NCBI GenBank assembly: GCA_027923965.1
Contig: AP026969.1
Coordinates: 3,658,001 to 3,722,000, forward strand
DNA length: 64,000 nt
Reading direction: 5' to 3'
Source of the DNA: Comamonadaceae bacterium OS-1
GTDB taxonomy: Bacteria; Pseudomonadota; Gammaproteobacteria; Burkholderiales; Burkholderiaceae_C
Part shown: one piece after another, positions 28,025-36,808 of the stretch
Numbering within the stretch: the first letter of the stretch is position 1
How the letters are laid out: each line of letters starts with the position of its first letter
The notes under the pieces: generated by a model
Told to the model about the DNA's origin: nothing
What the model saw: only the letters and a program-made list of their open reading frames with translations
Databases searched by the model: none
Translations under genes and position numbers: made by a program

Positions 28025-28870
28025 TTAGCCCTTGACGGCACCTGCCGTCAGGCCGCCCACAATCTTTCGTTGGAACATCAGTACCAATGCGATCAATGGC
28101 AGGGTGACCAGTACCGAGGCGGCCATGATCTTGCCCCATGGGATTTCATACTTGTCGGCACCACTGATGAGCGAAATCGACACCGGTACCGTGCGGTCGG
28201 CGTTGTTCAGCACAAAGGTCAGGGCGAACATGAACTCGTTCCAGGCGGCGATGAAAGCCAGCAGGCCGGTGGTCACCAGCGCAGGCCACATCACCGGCAG
28301 AAACACCTTGGTGATGATGCCCCAGGGGGTGCAACCGTCCATGATGGCGGCTTCTTCCAGCTCCTTGGGCAGGTCGCGCACAAAGGTGGTCAGCACCCAC
28401 ACGGTGAACGGCAGGGTGAACACCATGTACGGCAGGGTGAGGCCCCACCAGTGGTTGTAGAAACCGATGTACTGCATCAGTTCGAACATGCCCGACAGCA
28501 CCGCCACTTGCGGAAACATGGACACCGCCAGCACGGTAAGCAACAACAGGCCCCGACCCCGGAACTGGATGCGGCCCAGCGCGTAGGATGCCGTGACACC
28601 CAGAAACAGCGAGGCAATCACCACCAAGGTGGACACCGCCACCGAGTTCAAGATGTGGCGGCCAAATGGATGCTCGGACACCGTGAACATGGCGATGTAG
28701 TTCTTAATCGACGGCGAAGCCGGCCACAGCGTGGTGCTGAACAGCTCGGTGCCCGATTTCAGCGAAGTCACGATGGCGAAGTAAAACGGAAACAGGCAGA
28801 ACAAGGCAATGACCGCGACCAGGGCGTACAGCCCGATCGTGCCCAGTATTTTTTGTTGTTGGTAGTTCAT
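28025..28870 (-). CDS. Sugar ABC transporter permease, MalG type
   Basis: A 281-residue inner-membrane permease with six predicted membrane segments and the EAA loop EEAAIMDGCTPWGIITKVFL PVM that contacts the ATPase. It is the MalG-like (second) permease of a CUT1 importer. It follows the MalF-like gene by 10 bases and precedes the ATPase by about 63 bases. Confidence 0.93.
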   Translation of the reverse strand: MNYQQQKILGTIGLYALVAVIALFCLFPFYFAIVTSLKSGTELFSTTLWPASPSIKNYIAMFTVSEHPFGRHILNSVAVSTLVVIASLFLGVTASYALGRIQFRGRGLLLLTVLAVSMFPQVAVLSGMFELMQYIGFYNHWWGLTLPYMVFTLPFTVWVLTTFVRDLPKELEEAAIMDGCTPWGIITKVFLPVMWPALVTTGLLAFIAAWNEFMFALTFVLNNADRTVPVSISLISGADKYEIPWGKIMAASVLVTLPLIALVLMFQRKIVGGLTAGAVKG

Positions 28871-28880
28871 GGCGTGGTCC

Positions 28881-29813
28881 TTACTTGGTCATATCGACTT
28901 TGGAGAGCTTCAGGTACAGCACCGTGCAAGCCCCAATGATCAGGAACAGCACCGTGGATGCCGCAGAGCCATAACCCACATAGTTGTTGTCCACGATTTC
29001 CCGCCGTACAAAGCCCGACATGCTGATGGTGTCCACGCTGTTGGAGGTCATCACGTAGATGATGTCGAACACCCGCAGGGCATCGAGCAAGCGGAAGATC
29101 ACGGCCACCATCAAGGCCGGCCAGATCAGCGGCAGCGTGACCTTGAAGAACACCCGCACCGGGTGGATACCGTCCACGTGGGCGGCTTCGTAGCAGTCGG
29201 TGGGCAGCATTTGCAGCGCCGCCAGGATCAGCAGGGCCATGAAGGGCGTGGTTTTCCACACGTCCACCAGCATGACCGACCAGAGTGCGTAGTGGGGGTC
29301 GGCCGTCCAGGCGATGTTGTGGTCAATGATGCCGGCGCTTTTCAGCAAGGCATTCATCACGCCAAACTGGTCGTGCATGATCCAGGCCCACATCTTGGCT
29401 GACACGATAGTGGGAATCGCCCAAGGCACCAATACCGCGGCGCGAATGAAGGAGCGGCCCTTGAAGTTGGCATTCAGCACCAAGGCGAAGACGATGCCCA
29501 GAATGGTTTCGGTCACCACCGAAAACAGTGAGAACTTGAAGGTATTGCGGATGGCCATACCCCAGTCGGTATTCCAGAAACCTTCTACCGCGCCCAGGTT
29601 GAACACCCCGTACTCGCCAAAGTAGTTCTGGAAGCCGACCATTTTGTAAGTGGAGTCGCCAATCGCTTCCAACGAAGCATCGGTGAAGCTGAAAAAGATG
29701 GTGCGGCCCAGCGGCCAGCCCGCGACCAGCGCCAAAACAATCAGCGTGGGGGCCAGGAATATCCACGCACTACGGGTGCGTTCGCGGGTGAGTTCGGATG
29801 TTTTGGTGCTCAT
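28881..29813 (-). CDS. Sugar ABC transporter permease, MalF type
   Basis: A 310-residue permease with N-terminal TM (AWIFLAPTLIVLALVAGWPL) and the EAA loop YEAAHVDGIHPVRVFFKVTL. It pairs with the MalG-type protein to form the channel of a CUT1 carbohydrate importer. The order and family suggest a di- or oligosaccharide such as trehalose, maltose or sucrose, but the sequence does not fix the sugar. Confidence 0.93.
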   Translation of the reverse strand: MSTKTSELTRERTRSAWIFLAPTLIVLALVAGWPLGRTIFFSFTDASLEAIGDSTYKMVGFQNYFGEYGVFNLGAVEGFWNTDWGMAIRNTFKFSLFSVVTETILGIVFALVLNANFKGRSFIRAAVLVPWAIPTIVSAKMWAWIMHDQFGVMNALLKSAGIIDHNIAWTADPHYALWSVMLVDVWKTTPFMALLILAALQMLPTDCYEAAHVDGIHPVRVFFKVTLPLIWPALMVAVIFRLLDALRVFDIIYVMTSNSVDTISMSGFVRREIVDNNYVGYGSAASTVLFLIIGACTVLYLKLSKVDMTK

Positions 29814-29891
29814 GGAGACTCCAGGGGACAGGTTGCTGAACGGTCCGCCGCAGGCACGGCATGCGGCGGACCGAGGTTCAACGGAGGAGAC

Positions 29892-31172
29892 TTAGTTCCA
29901 CTTTGGACCGCGACGGATCTGGCCCAGTTTGGCTTCCAGCTTCTTGACGCTTTCTGCGCCCGTAGCCTTCTTGGACAGCACTTCGTGGCTGGCATTCCAG
30001 AATGCAGCCGAAACCTCGTTGTACTTGGCACCGGTGACAGTGGCGGGGCGTGGCACCGCACCGACAAAGGTGTCATACAGGTCACCGAAGAACGGGTTGG
30101 CAGTCAACACTTCCTTGTCCTTGTACAAAGACGCAATCGTAGGGTTGTACGAACCGCGGATGGCACGGTCTTTTTGCACCGCTGCGCTGGTCAGGTACAT
30201 CACCAGATCAGCCGACTCGTTGGGGTGGGTCGAGTACTTGCTCACAGCCAGTTGCCAGCCGCCCAGGGTGGCAGCCGTCTTGCCGCCATCGCCTTTGGGC
30301 AGAGCGACGACACCGACCTTGCCCTTGACGGGGCTGTCTGCGCCCTGGCTCAGCGACCAGGCGTAAGGCCAGTTGCGCATGAACACCGCATTGCCCTTCT
30401 GGAACACGCCACGGGCATCTTCTTCTGCGTAGTTCAGCACGCCAGTGGGGGCGATGGTGCCAATCCAGCCAGCGGCCATGTCCAGGGCCTTGGCGGCCTG
30501 GGGATTATTGATGGTGATCTTGCCGGTGCTGTCGACAATGTTGCCGCCGCCGAAGCTGGAGACCCATTCGACTGCGTCGCAGGTCAGGCCTTCATAGGCC
30601 TTGGCCTGGAACACAAAACCTTGCATGTCGGCGGAACCGGCCTTGCGTTCGCCGTCCATCACCTTTTGCGCGGTAGCGGTCAGCTCAGCCCAGGTGGTGG
30701 GGGCCTTTTCGTTGTACTTGGCCAGCAAGTCCTTGCGGTAGTACAGCACGCCCGCATCGGTGAACCAGGGCATGGCCAGCAGCTTGCCGCCCACGGTGTT
30801 GTTGGCCACGATGGCGGGGAAATGGTCTTTTTCAGCGCCCTTGGTGTAAGAGCCCAGGTCCAGCAAATGGTCCTTCAAAATGCCGGGCCAGACCACGTCC
30901 ACGTTGATCACATCCACCTCGGTGGACTTGGCGGCGAACATCTGGCGAAACAGGCCCAGGATGTCGCTGGTGGACTGGGGAATGCTCAGGTGCTTGACGG
31001 TGTTACCTGTCTTGGCGCTCCACTCGTCGCCTGCTTTTTTGCAGAACTCGAAGTCTTGCCCTACCGAACCGCACGAAATCGTCACGGTCACGCCCGCTGC
31101 ATGCGCGCCAACGGCACCCAATGCGCCGAAGCTGATCAGCACGGCGGCTGCGGTTTTGGTCATTACTGTCAT
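29892..31172 (-). CDS. Periplasmic sugar-binding protein (family 1, ThuE/MalE-like)
   Basis: A 426-residue extracellular solute-binding protein with signal peptide ending GAVGAHA-A (about residue 25). VDVINVDVVWPGILKDHLLD and PWFTDAGVLYYRKDLL are typical of ThuE-like binding proteins for trehalose/maltose in other bacteria. The start at 31172 has AGGAGA seven bases upstream, which favours it over the internal ATG at 31163. First gene of the importer operon, preceded by a promoter with an embedded palindromic operator at 31276-31295. Substrate identity is inference. Confidence 0.9.
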   Translation of the reverse strand: MTVMTKTAAAVLISFGALGAVGAHAAGVTVTISCGSVGQDFEFCKKAGDEWSAKTGNTVKHLSIPQSTSDILGLFRQMFAAKSTEVDVINVDVVWPGILKDHLLDLGSYTKGAEKDHFPAIVANNTVGGKLLAMPWFTDAGVLYYRKDLLAKYNEKAPTTWAELTATAQKVMDGERKAGSADMQGFVFQAKAYEGLTCDAVEWVSSFGGGNIVDSTGKITINNPQAAKALDMAAGWIGTIAPTGVLNYAEEDARGVFQKGNAVFMRNWPYAWSLSQGADSPVKGKVGVVALPKGDGGKTAATLGGWQLAVSKYSTHPNESADLVMYLTSAAVQKDRAIRGSYNPTIASLYKDKEVLTANPFFGDLYDTFVGAVPRPATVTGAKYNEVSAAFWNASHEVLSKKATGAESVKKLEAKLGQIRRGPKWN

Positions 31173-31269
31173 GGAATGTCTCCTGTTGTGTTCGGTATCA
31201 GCCTAGCCAGGAGACGTAGTGAATGCCGCTCCCAAAGGCCGAGGTTTTGTTGCTGTTTAGTGCCAATGC

Positions 31270-31298
31270 AGTATAAATTCAAAGCGCTTTGAATTGAA
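31270..31298 (-). promoter_or_regulatory. Promoter of the sugar ABC operon
   Basis: On the minus strand: weak -35 TTCAAT (31293-31298), 17-base spacer, near-consensus -10 TATACT (31270-31275). The spacer is filled by the palindrome at 31276-31295. Transcription would start near 31263, leaving a leader of about 90 bases. Confidence 0.55.
31276..31295. promoter_or_regulatory. 20-bp perfect palindrome, likely LacI-family operator
   Basis: AATTCAAAGCGCTTTGAATT is a perfect 20-bp palindrome with a central CG, the usual form of LacI/GalR-family operators. It occupies the promoter spacer of the importer operon, so bound repressor would block RNA polymerase. The LacI-type gene at 33002 is the likely cognate regulator. 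I saw no second copy ahead of the porin or the regulator. Confidence 0.7.
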
Positions 31299-31363
31299 CA
31301 CTGGGTTTACCCGAGGAAACCCCACGACCGGCTGGCTTTACCTGCGCCAGACCAACGCCCCCA

Positions 31364-31401
31364 TAAAAAAACCCACCCCAGCGGTAGGCCGGGGTGGGTT
31401 T
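31364..31401 (-). terminator. Intrinsic terminator of the porin gene
   Basis: AACCCACCCC pairs with GGGGTGGGTT around AGCGGTAGGCC. On the minus strand a seven-T run follows (A run at 31364-31370). It lies 66-103 bases past the porin stop, between the porin and the importer promoter. Confidence 0.8.
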
Positions 31402-31466
31402 CGAAGGGCGTGCAGGACGGCGCTTTTGGCCGCCGCCCTGCATTGGCAGCAAGTGCTGCGCCGAGC

Positions 31467-32492
31467 TTAGAAAGCGTAGTTGACGCGCACAGCCAAGCCG
31501 GTCGCATCCTTGGCGGTGTTGGTTCCAGAGCCTTTGGACATGGAAACAGCGGGAGTGATCTTTGCGTTCGGAATGTCAAAGAAAGGAATGGCGTATGCGG
31601 CCCAGAAAGTGGTGACCTTGTCGTCAGCATTGGTAGCCGAGCCCTTGCCATACACACCGGCCAGCGTCAGATTGCCAATGGATGCCATCAGGCCAAAGGT
31701 GTTGGCACGGATGTTGGCCAAATTCTTCACTTGGGCGTAGTTGGCAGTCAGGGTCACGGGGCCAAAGTTGTAGTCAGCAGTCACACCGTAGCCGGTACGG
31801 CTCACGCTAGGCGTAGCCGACGTCGTGATGGTGTCGAAGGTGCACTGGTTCGTGGACGTGTTCAATGTGCAGCTCGTCGACGGCGACGTCGTCAAAGGCG
31901 TGCCGTTGAACTTCAAGACTTCCACACCAGCTGCCAGGTGCAGTGGGCCATTGGCATAGCTCAACACAGGACGGATGCCGGTCGCAAAGCCGCTGCCCTT
32001 GGTGGACACGCCGCTCAATTCAAACGACAGACCACCACCCAGCTGCACGGTTGCGGCAGCATGGAAGGGGGCATTGCCGTTGGAGGTAGCGCCTTGGCGG
32101 CCACGCAGCAAATTGGCTTGGTAAGGGGAGAAACCTGCGTACTCGACGATCACGTCGCCAGGGGTTTGAAACAGGTTGGCTGCCTCGAAACGACCCAGCT
32201 TGATGTCGGCGGTTTCATTGCCCATTTGCGCCCACAAGTCATCCACGTTGGCCGTGCCATCGGGATGCGACAGGTACGTCGCACGGCCCGCGATGAAGTA
32301 CTTGGAACCCGCTTTTTTGCTAGCGTTGAGCTCAATGCGGCCTGCTTGCGAAGCACCGCGGCTATTGTTCTCGTACTTGCTGTCGAGCTCAATGTTGGCA
32401 TCAATGTCCACTGCCGCAAAAGCAGTGACGGACATCATGGTGAGAGCCGCAATGGCGGTAGCGCGCAGGGCCAATTTGGTTGTAGAGGTCAA
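31467..32492 (-). CDS. Outer-membrane porin
   Basis: A 341-residue outer-membrane beta-barrel of the Gram-negative porin type: signal peptide TSTTKLALRATAIAALTMMS with cleavage near AFA-AVD, alternating amphipathic strands, and the C-terminal Phe (VRVNYAF) used for barrel insertion. The start is best placed at a TTG (complement of 32490-32492), because AGGAGA lies seven bases upstream and the signal peptide begins there; the long frame with an ATG at 32639 adds 49 residues that do not look like protein. It sits directly upstream of the sugar importer and probably lets the same sugar cross the outer membrane. Confidence 0.85.
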   Translation of the reverse strand: MTSTTKLALRATAIAALTMMSVTAFAAVDIDANIELDSKYENNSRGASQAGRIELNASKKAGSKYFIAGRATYLSHPDGTANVDDLWAQMGNETADIKLGRFEAANLFQTPGDVIVEYAGFSPYQANLLRGRQGATSNGNAPFHAAATVQLGGGLSFELSGVSTKGSGFATGIRPVLSYANGPLHLAAGVEVLKFNGTPLTTSPSTSCTLNTSTNQCTFDTITTSATPSVSRTGYGVTADYNFGPVTLTANYAQVKNLANIRANTFGLMASIGNLTLAGVYGKGSATNADDKVTTFWAAYAIPFFDIPNAKITPAVSMSKGSGTNTAKDATGLAVRVNYAF

Positions 32493-33001
32493 GGAAATCT
32501 CCTGTGTGTTTAAGTTTTGCGAGGGATTTGCGTCAGTGTTCAGGCGGGGCCTTGCGGAGCCCATCGTCGCCACCAAAGATTGCAAACCTGCTGCATTTTT
32601 GGCCACCCGTGTTGGGGCCGGGATAAGGTAGAACCCCAATAGTCATACAAATGCACTAACCCAAACTAACTTCACACTTCTTTGCGGCAGCACTGCCACG
32701 GCTAGAGTTACAAGTGAGGTACATATGCTGCCAAAAAGCCGGTTTCTCCTGCGACAAGGGCTTTTTTTGGCCGTCAATTCCAGCCTTCCGTGGAGCGGTC
32801 GTTTTCGCCGATGTAACAAGGATGTAACCGTAAAAAAAGCCCGTCAAAAATGGAACTTTTTATTTTTTCCAAAAGTCCCCCCATGTTGCAGAATTACTAC
32901 ATTCACCCTGCCGGCCTGGCCGCAGGTACTGTTGACAAGCCGTTACATTTGAATCCCACGGGCTACTACTGCCCACCTGTCCTAAGCACTACTCTTATTA
33001 A
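32493..33001. other. 509-base divergent intergenic region, no gene supported
   Basis: The region separates the porin from the LacI-type regulator. It is less GC-rich than its surroundings, with A/T runs. Short open frames on both strands lack ribosome sites and family features. It should contain the porin and regulator promoters. A TTGACA at about 32932 has no -10 at the right spacing. No copy of the 20-bp operator is seen. Confidence 0.5.
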
Positions 33002-34021
33002 ATGTCACTGAAACGGATTGCCGAAGAACTCGGCCTGTCGCTCACCACCGTGAGCCGCGCCATGAACGGCTATCCCGAAGTGGCGGCGGCAACACGCCGC
33101 GACGTTTTAGAGGCTGCTGCGCGCATGGACTACCGGGCCGATTCCCGCGCCCGGGGCTTGGCGCTGGGACGTGCCGACGCGGTGGGCATCGTGTTTCCCA
33201 TCACCACCGGCGATTTAGGGGACCAGCAGTTTTTGCAGGTGGCTTCTTCCATGAGCGAGCGCTTCGCCCAGGCGGGGCTGGACTTGCTGATCGTGTCGGC
33301 CTCCGCCGATGACGAGTTGGCGGCTTATGAACGGGCGATTACCGGCCGCCACATTGGCGTGTTCGTGGTGCCCCGCACCCGCGTGCACGACCGGCGGCTG
33401 GAGCTGCTACAGGCCCGCAAGGTGGCCTTTGTGGCCTATGGCCGTAGCGCCTCCCTCAGCTCCGAGTACGCCTGGTTTGACTTCGACAACCTGGCCGGTG
33501 CCCGCATGGCCACCGACCGCCTGCTGCGCCTTGGCCACCGCCGCCTGGGTTATCTGGGCGCGCCGCCGGAATACAACTTTGCCGACCAGCGCTATGCCGG
33601 GTTTTGCGCCAGCCTGAAGGCCGCGGGCGTTCCGCTCAAACCCCAGTCGGTGCAGCGCAATGCGTTGGAGCGCCGCTCGGGCTACGCGGCCATGCAAAAG
33701 TTGCTGGCCCTGCCCCAGCGGCCCACTGCGGTGCTGGTGGATAACAACCTGGCCGGTATCGGCGCGGTCCACGCGGTTTTGCATTCGGGCCTGGTGCTCG
33801 GTCGCGACCTGTCGGTCATCGTGTACGACGGGCTGGGCTCGGACTCTGTGGTGCGCACCTCGGTGACCGCAGTGCTGCAGCCCACGCCCGTCGCCACTGG
33901 CGTGGCCCTGGCCGAACTGACCCTGGCGCGGCTGCGCGACGAGCCGCTGGAGTCACTGCACAAGCTTTGCATGCCCGAGCTGGAAATCGGCGACAGCGAC
34001 GGCCCCCCCCTGACGAGTTAG
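33002..34021 (+). CDS. LacI-family transcriptional regulator of sugar uptake
   Basis: A 339-residue LacI/GalR repressor. The N-terminal helix-turn-helix begins at once (SLKRIAEELGLSLTTVSRAM NGYPEV), followed by the hinge helix and a periplasmic-binding-like effector domain ending in the LPTPVA-type block QPTPVATGVALAEL. It resembles AglR-type regulators of alpha-glucoside uptake. It likely binds the palindrome in the importer promoter. Its stop overlaps the convergent cca stop by 4 bases. Confidence 0.92.
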   Translation: MSLKRIAEELGLSLTTVSRAMNGYPEVAAATRRDVLEAAARMDYRADSRARGLALGRADAVGIVFPITTGDLGDQQFLQVASSMSERFAQAGLDLLIVSASADDELAAYERAITGRHIGVFVVPRTRVHDRRLELLQARKVAFVAYGRSASLSSEYAWFDFDNLAGARMATDRLLRLGHRRLGYLGAPPEYNFADQRYAGFCASLKAAGVPLKPQSVQRNALERRSGYAAMQKLLALPQRPTAVLVDNNLAGIGAVHAVLHSGLVLGRDLSVIVYDGLGSDSVVRTSVTAVLQPTPVATGVALAELTLARLRDEPLESLHKLCMPELEIGDSDGPPLTS

Positions 34022-35283
34022 GCGCACAGCCCCGCGTCTTTGATGGCCGCCACCCGTGCGGCATGCACCAGCCCCCCAATCTCTTTGCCCTGGACACCTT
34101 TTTCCTGGGCCGCCATGGCAATTGGCTCGGTGGCAACCGACTGCGCCGCCTGTAGCACCGCCAGCCAATGGGGGCGCTGCGGGTAGGGCTGCTCGCCCAG
34201 GCCCAGTCGCCCTCGCGCATCGCATTCGCAGGCCAGCAAAGCATCGGTAAAACGCTGTGGCTTGCGAAACGCATCCGCCCGCTCCAACAAACGCAGTGCG
34301 GCAGCGGCGCTGATGTCCAGCCCCCGGTGGATATTGCCGTGCTCGCGGGCCACCACGTCGGCCAGGTCGCGGCAATCGGTGGGCACCCGCAGGCGCTGGC
34401 AAAGGCCTTTCAGTAAATCCGCACTCCGCATCTCGTGGCCGATATGGCGGGGCAACACGTCAGCGGGCGTGGTGGCTTTGCCCAGATCGTGCGTCAGACA
34501 GGCGAAACGCACCGGCAGCGGTGCCTGCAGGCGCGCCGCCATGTCCAGCACCATCATCACGTGGATACCGGTGTCGATCTCGGGGTGGTAGTCGGCGCGC
34601 TGGGGCACGCCCCACAGGGCCGCCACCTCGGGCAGCAGCCGGGCCAAGGCACCGCAGTCGCGCAGCACCGCAAACATGCGCGAGGGCTGCGGCTCCACCA
34701 GGCCGCGGGCCAGCTCCTGCCACACGCGCTCGGGCACCAGGGCATCCACCTCGCCTGCAGCCACCATCTCAATCATCAGGTCCATGGTTTCGGGGGCGAC
34801 CGTGAAGTCGGTAAAACGGGCGGCAAAGCGGGCCACGCGCAGGATGCGCACCGGGTCTTCGCGGAACGCGCCGGTGACGTGGCGCAGCAGCTTGGCCTGC
34901 AGGTCGCGCTGGCCACCAAAGGGGTCTGTCAAGGCTTCGAAATTTACATCCAATTGGCCGCTTGTGCTTATGGAATAAGCATGAGCAGCTATTGCATTGA
35001 TAGTAAGGTCGCGCCGGGCCAAGTCCTGCTCCAGCGTCACGTCGATAGCCGCGTGGACGGCGAAACCGTGGTAGCCGGGGGCCGTCTTGCGCTCGGTACG
35101 GGCCAGGGCGTATTCCTCGTGGGTGCGCGGGTGCAGGAAGACGGGAAAGTCCTTACCCACCGGCAGGTAGCCCTGGGCCACCAGCGCCTCGGGCGTGGCG
35201 CCCACCACCACCCAGTCACGGTCACCACCGGCTCGGCCCAACAAGGCATCGCGGACAGCGCCGCCGACTAAATAGATTTGCAT
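34018..35283 (-). CDS. cca: CCA-adding tRNA nucleotidyltransferase, multifunctional, with a repeat-encoded insert
   Basis: Cca adds or repairs the 3' CCA of tRNAs without template; this long form (421 residues) has a C-terminal HD domain with phosphatase/phosphodiesterase activity. Motifs: GGAVRDALLG (7-16), DRDWVVVGA (21-29), RRDLTINAIA (90-99), REDPVRILRVARFAARF, and HD motif FACLTHDLGKATTP. Between RRDLTINAIA and DPFGG lies about ten extra residues compared with E. coli Cca: AAHAYSISTSGQLDV (about 99-113) is encoded by a copy of the dispersed palindrome at 34941-35010. The active-site motifs on both sides are intact, so the enzyme is expected to work. Confidence 0.95.
   Translation of the reverse strand: MQIYLVGGAVRDALLGRAGGDRDWVVVGATPEALVAQGYLPVGKDFPVFLHPRTHEEYALARTERKTAPGYHGFAVHAAIDVTLEQDLARRDLTINAIAAHAYSISTSGQLDVNFEALTDPFGGQRDLQAKLLRHVTGAFREDPVRILRVARFAARFTDFTVAPETMDLMIEMVAAGEVDALVPERVWQELARGLVEPQPSRMFAVLRDCGALARLLPEVAALWGVPQRADYHPEIDTGIHVMMVLDMAARLQAPLPVRFACLTHDLGKATTPADVLPRHIGHEMRSADLLKGLCQRLRVPTDCRDLADVVAREHGNIHRGLDISAAAALRLLERADAFRKPQRFTDALLACECDARGRLGLGEQPYPQRPHWLAVLQAAQSVATEPIAMAAQEKGVQGKEIGGLVHAARVAAIKDAGLCA
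34941..35010. repeat. Dispersed palindromic element, copy 7, inside cca
   Basis: On the minus strand: CTATCAATGCAATAGCTGCT, then CATGCTTATTCCATAAGCAC, then AAGCGGCCAATTGG. The flank and the GCTTAT/ATAAGC core match the intergenic copies. It is read in frame by cca as AIAAHAYSISTSGQL. Confidence 0.8.
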
Positions 35284-35320
35284 CCGTCCAGTTTAGCCAG
35301 CGCGTCACTACCGGGTAAAC

Positions 35321-36004
35321 CTACCGGCTGATGCGGTACGGCTCCTCAAAGTCCAGGAAGTCGCGCTCGGCCAACGCCTCCTGGATCCAGGCCTGCACGC
35401 CCGGCAGCGCGGTCACGCGGTCTACATAGGCCTGGGCAGCGGCGGGCAGTGGCAGCGCGTAGGTGTTCAAGCGCATGCAAATCGGCGCAAAAAACGCGTC
35501 AGCAATGCTGAACTCGCCAAACAGCATGGGTCCACCATGGCGCTCCAGCAACTCCGACCACAGGGCCACCAAACGGCCGACATCGGCCCGCACCGCGGGC
35601 TGGTCGCGCCAGACCAGTTGCCCCACCAGCGGCAAGTGGGCTTCGATGTTCATCGGGCAGTGGTTGCGCAGCGCCCCAAAACCGGAGTGCATCTCGGCGC
35701 ACACGCTGCGGGCCCGGGCACGGGCGTGGGGGTCGCGCGGCCAAAGGTTTTTGTCGGGATATTGCTCGGCCAGGGTTTCGGCAATGGCCAAGGTGTCCCA
35801 AACCGCCAGGTCCCCATCTACCCAGACGGGCACTTTGCCGACCGGATTCACCGCATTTACCGTGGCTTTGAAGCGCGAATTCGCGTCAAAAGAATCAAAG
35901 CGCACATAAATCTCTTCAAAGCCAATACCAAAATGCTTTAACAGCACCCATGGGCGCATGGACCACGATGAATAGTTTTTATTGCCAATGTAAAGTTTTT
36001 GCAT
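35321..36004 (-). CDS. Glutathione S-transferase family protein
   Basis: A 227-residue GST. The thioredoxin-like N-terminal domain starts MQKLYIGNKNYSSWSMRPWV, with Ser in the S-x-R active-site position, and VNPVGKVPVWVDGDLAVWDT holds the cis-Pro and glutathione-binding turn. The helical C-terminal domain has FSIADAFFAPI. The start at 36004 follows AGGAGATTTG, a good ribosome site, so the longer upstream frame is rejected. Substrate unknown. Confidence 0.92.
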   Translation of the reverse strand: MQKLYIGNKNYSSWSMRPWVLLKHFGIGFEEIYVRFDSFDANSRFKATVNAVNPVGKVPVWVDGDLAVWDTLAIAETLAEQYPDKNLWPRDPHARARARSVCAEMHSGFGALRNHCPMNIEAHLPLVGQLVWRDQPAVRADVGRLVALWSELLERHGGPMLFGEFSIADAFFAPICMRLNTYALPLPAAAQAYVDRVTALPGVQAWIQEALAERDFLDFEEPYRISR

Positions 36005-36186
36005 CAAATCTCCTGAAAATAACGGGGCTTTTGCGTAGCGGTACGGTAGAAACCAGCACCGCGCCGCAGCGCCATCCCAGCTTATCGCAAGCCCATACCC
36101 GGATTGATGCCAAAACAGGCCACGATTGATGCGGAACCGGGCATACCTGCCGCGGCCCCATTTTTCGCAACTCCGGCGACACAATG

Positions 36187-36215
36187 CAAAAAGCCCGGTC
36201 AGACGACCAGGCTTT
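36187..36215 (-). terminator. Intrinsic terminator of the H-NS-like gene
   Basis: AAAAAGCCCGGTC, loop AGAC, GACCAGGCTTTTT. Located about 70 bases past the H-NS-like stop on the minus strand and upstream of the GST gene. Confidence 0.78.
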
Positions 36216-36283
36216 TTGAGTATCTTCTAGCGCCAGCTTAATGCCAGTAGCGGCAAGCCTTGGCCGGCGGTAGATAAAGGAAT

Positions 36284-36571
36284 TTAGGCAATCAGAAACT
36301 GGTCACGGTCCAGATTTTGAATCCACTTTGGTGGCTTGCCGCGGCCGGTCCAGGTGTCGCCGGTGAGGGGGTTGCGGAACTTGGGTGCTACTTTGGCCAC
36401 GGCTTTGGTGCGGGCTTTGGATGCGCCAAAAATATCATCGGCCGTCAAACCAAAATCAGCTACCAATGCTTTTACTTTTTCGATGGCATCGGCATTTTCA
36501 AGCGTGTGGGCTTGCTTGATTTGCTGCTCAAGGAGTGCGCGTTGTTCGAGAAGTTCTTTGTAGGTTGGCAT
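36284..36571 (-). CDS. H-NS family nucleoid protein
   Basis: A 95-residue H-NS-like protein. N-terminal coiled-coil oligomerisation helix (LLEQRALLEQQIKQAHTLEN) and C-terminal AT-hook-like DNA-binding core TWTGRGKPPKWIQNL, the usual form in Burkholderiales (BpH3/MvaT-independent class). It silences AT-rich, often acquired, DNA. A consensus -10 TATAAT lies upstream, and a strong terminator follows. Confidence 0.94.
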   Translation of the reverse strand: MPTYKELLEQRALLEQQIKQAHTLENADAIEKVKALVADFGLTADDIFGASKARTKAVAKVAPKFRNPLTGDTWTGRGKPPKWIQNLDRDQFLIA

Positions 36572-36612
36572 TTTTTTTCCAGATAAGTCTAGGTATACGG
36601 CTGAGAAATTTT

Positions 36613-36618
36613 ATTATA
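36613..36618 (-). promoter_or_regulatory. Consensus -10 box upstream of the H-NS-like gene
   Basis: TATAAT on the minus strand, 42-47 bases upstream of the ATG. No good -35 is visible at 16-18 bases, so an activator or extended contact may be needed. Confidence 0.45.
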
Positions 36619-36808
36619 CCCCTCAGAATAAACTTTACTGGGCCGGGGGCATTAAAAATAGCTTTAGGAAGCTGCTGTTTTCAGCATACGCAGGTGTAAA
36701 CCAAAAAATATCCAAAACAAATGGGGAGGCGGGCCGCTTTAAGGTGAAACAACTTGTCTGGCCCGGAGTGCTCTGTGCCGAATCCATGAAAGTGAGGGCC
36801 CATCCAGG

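Noticed and set aside
32656..32952. Two short open frames in the porin-LacI spacer
   Set aside because: No ribosome site, no domain features, and odd composition; the region is more likely regulatory.
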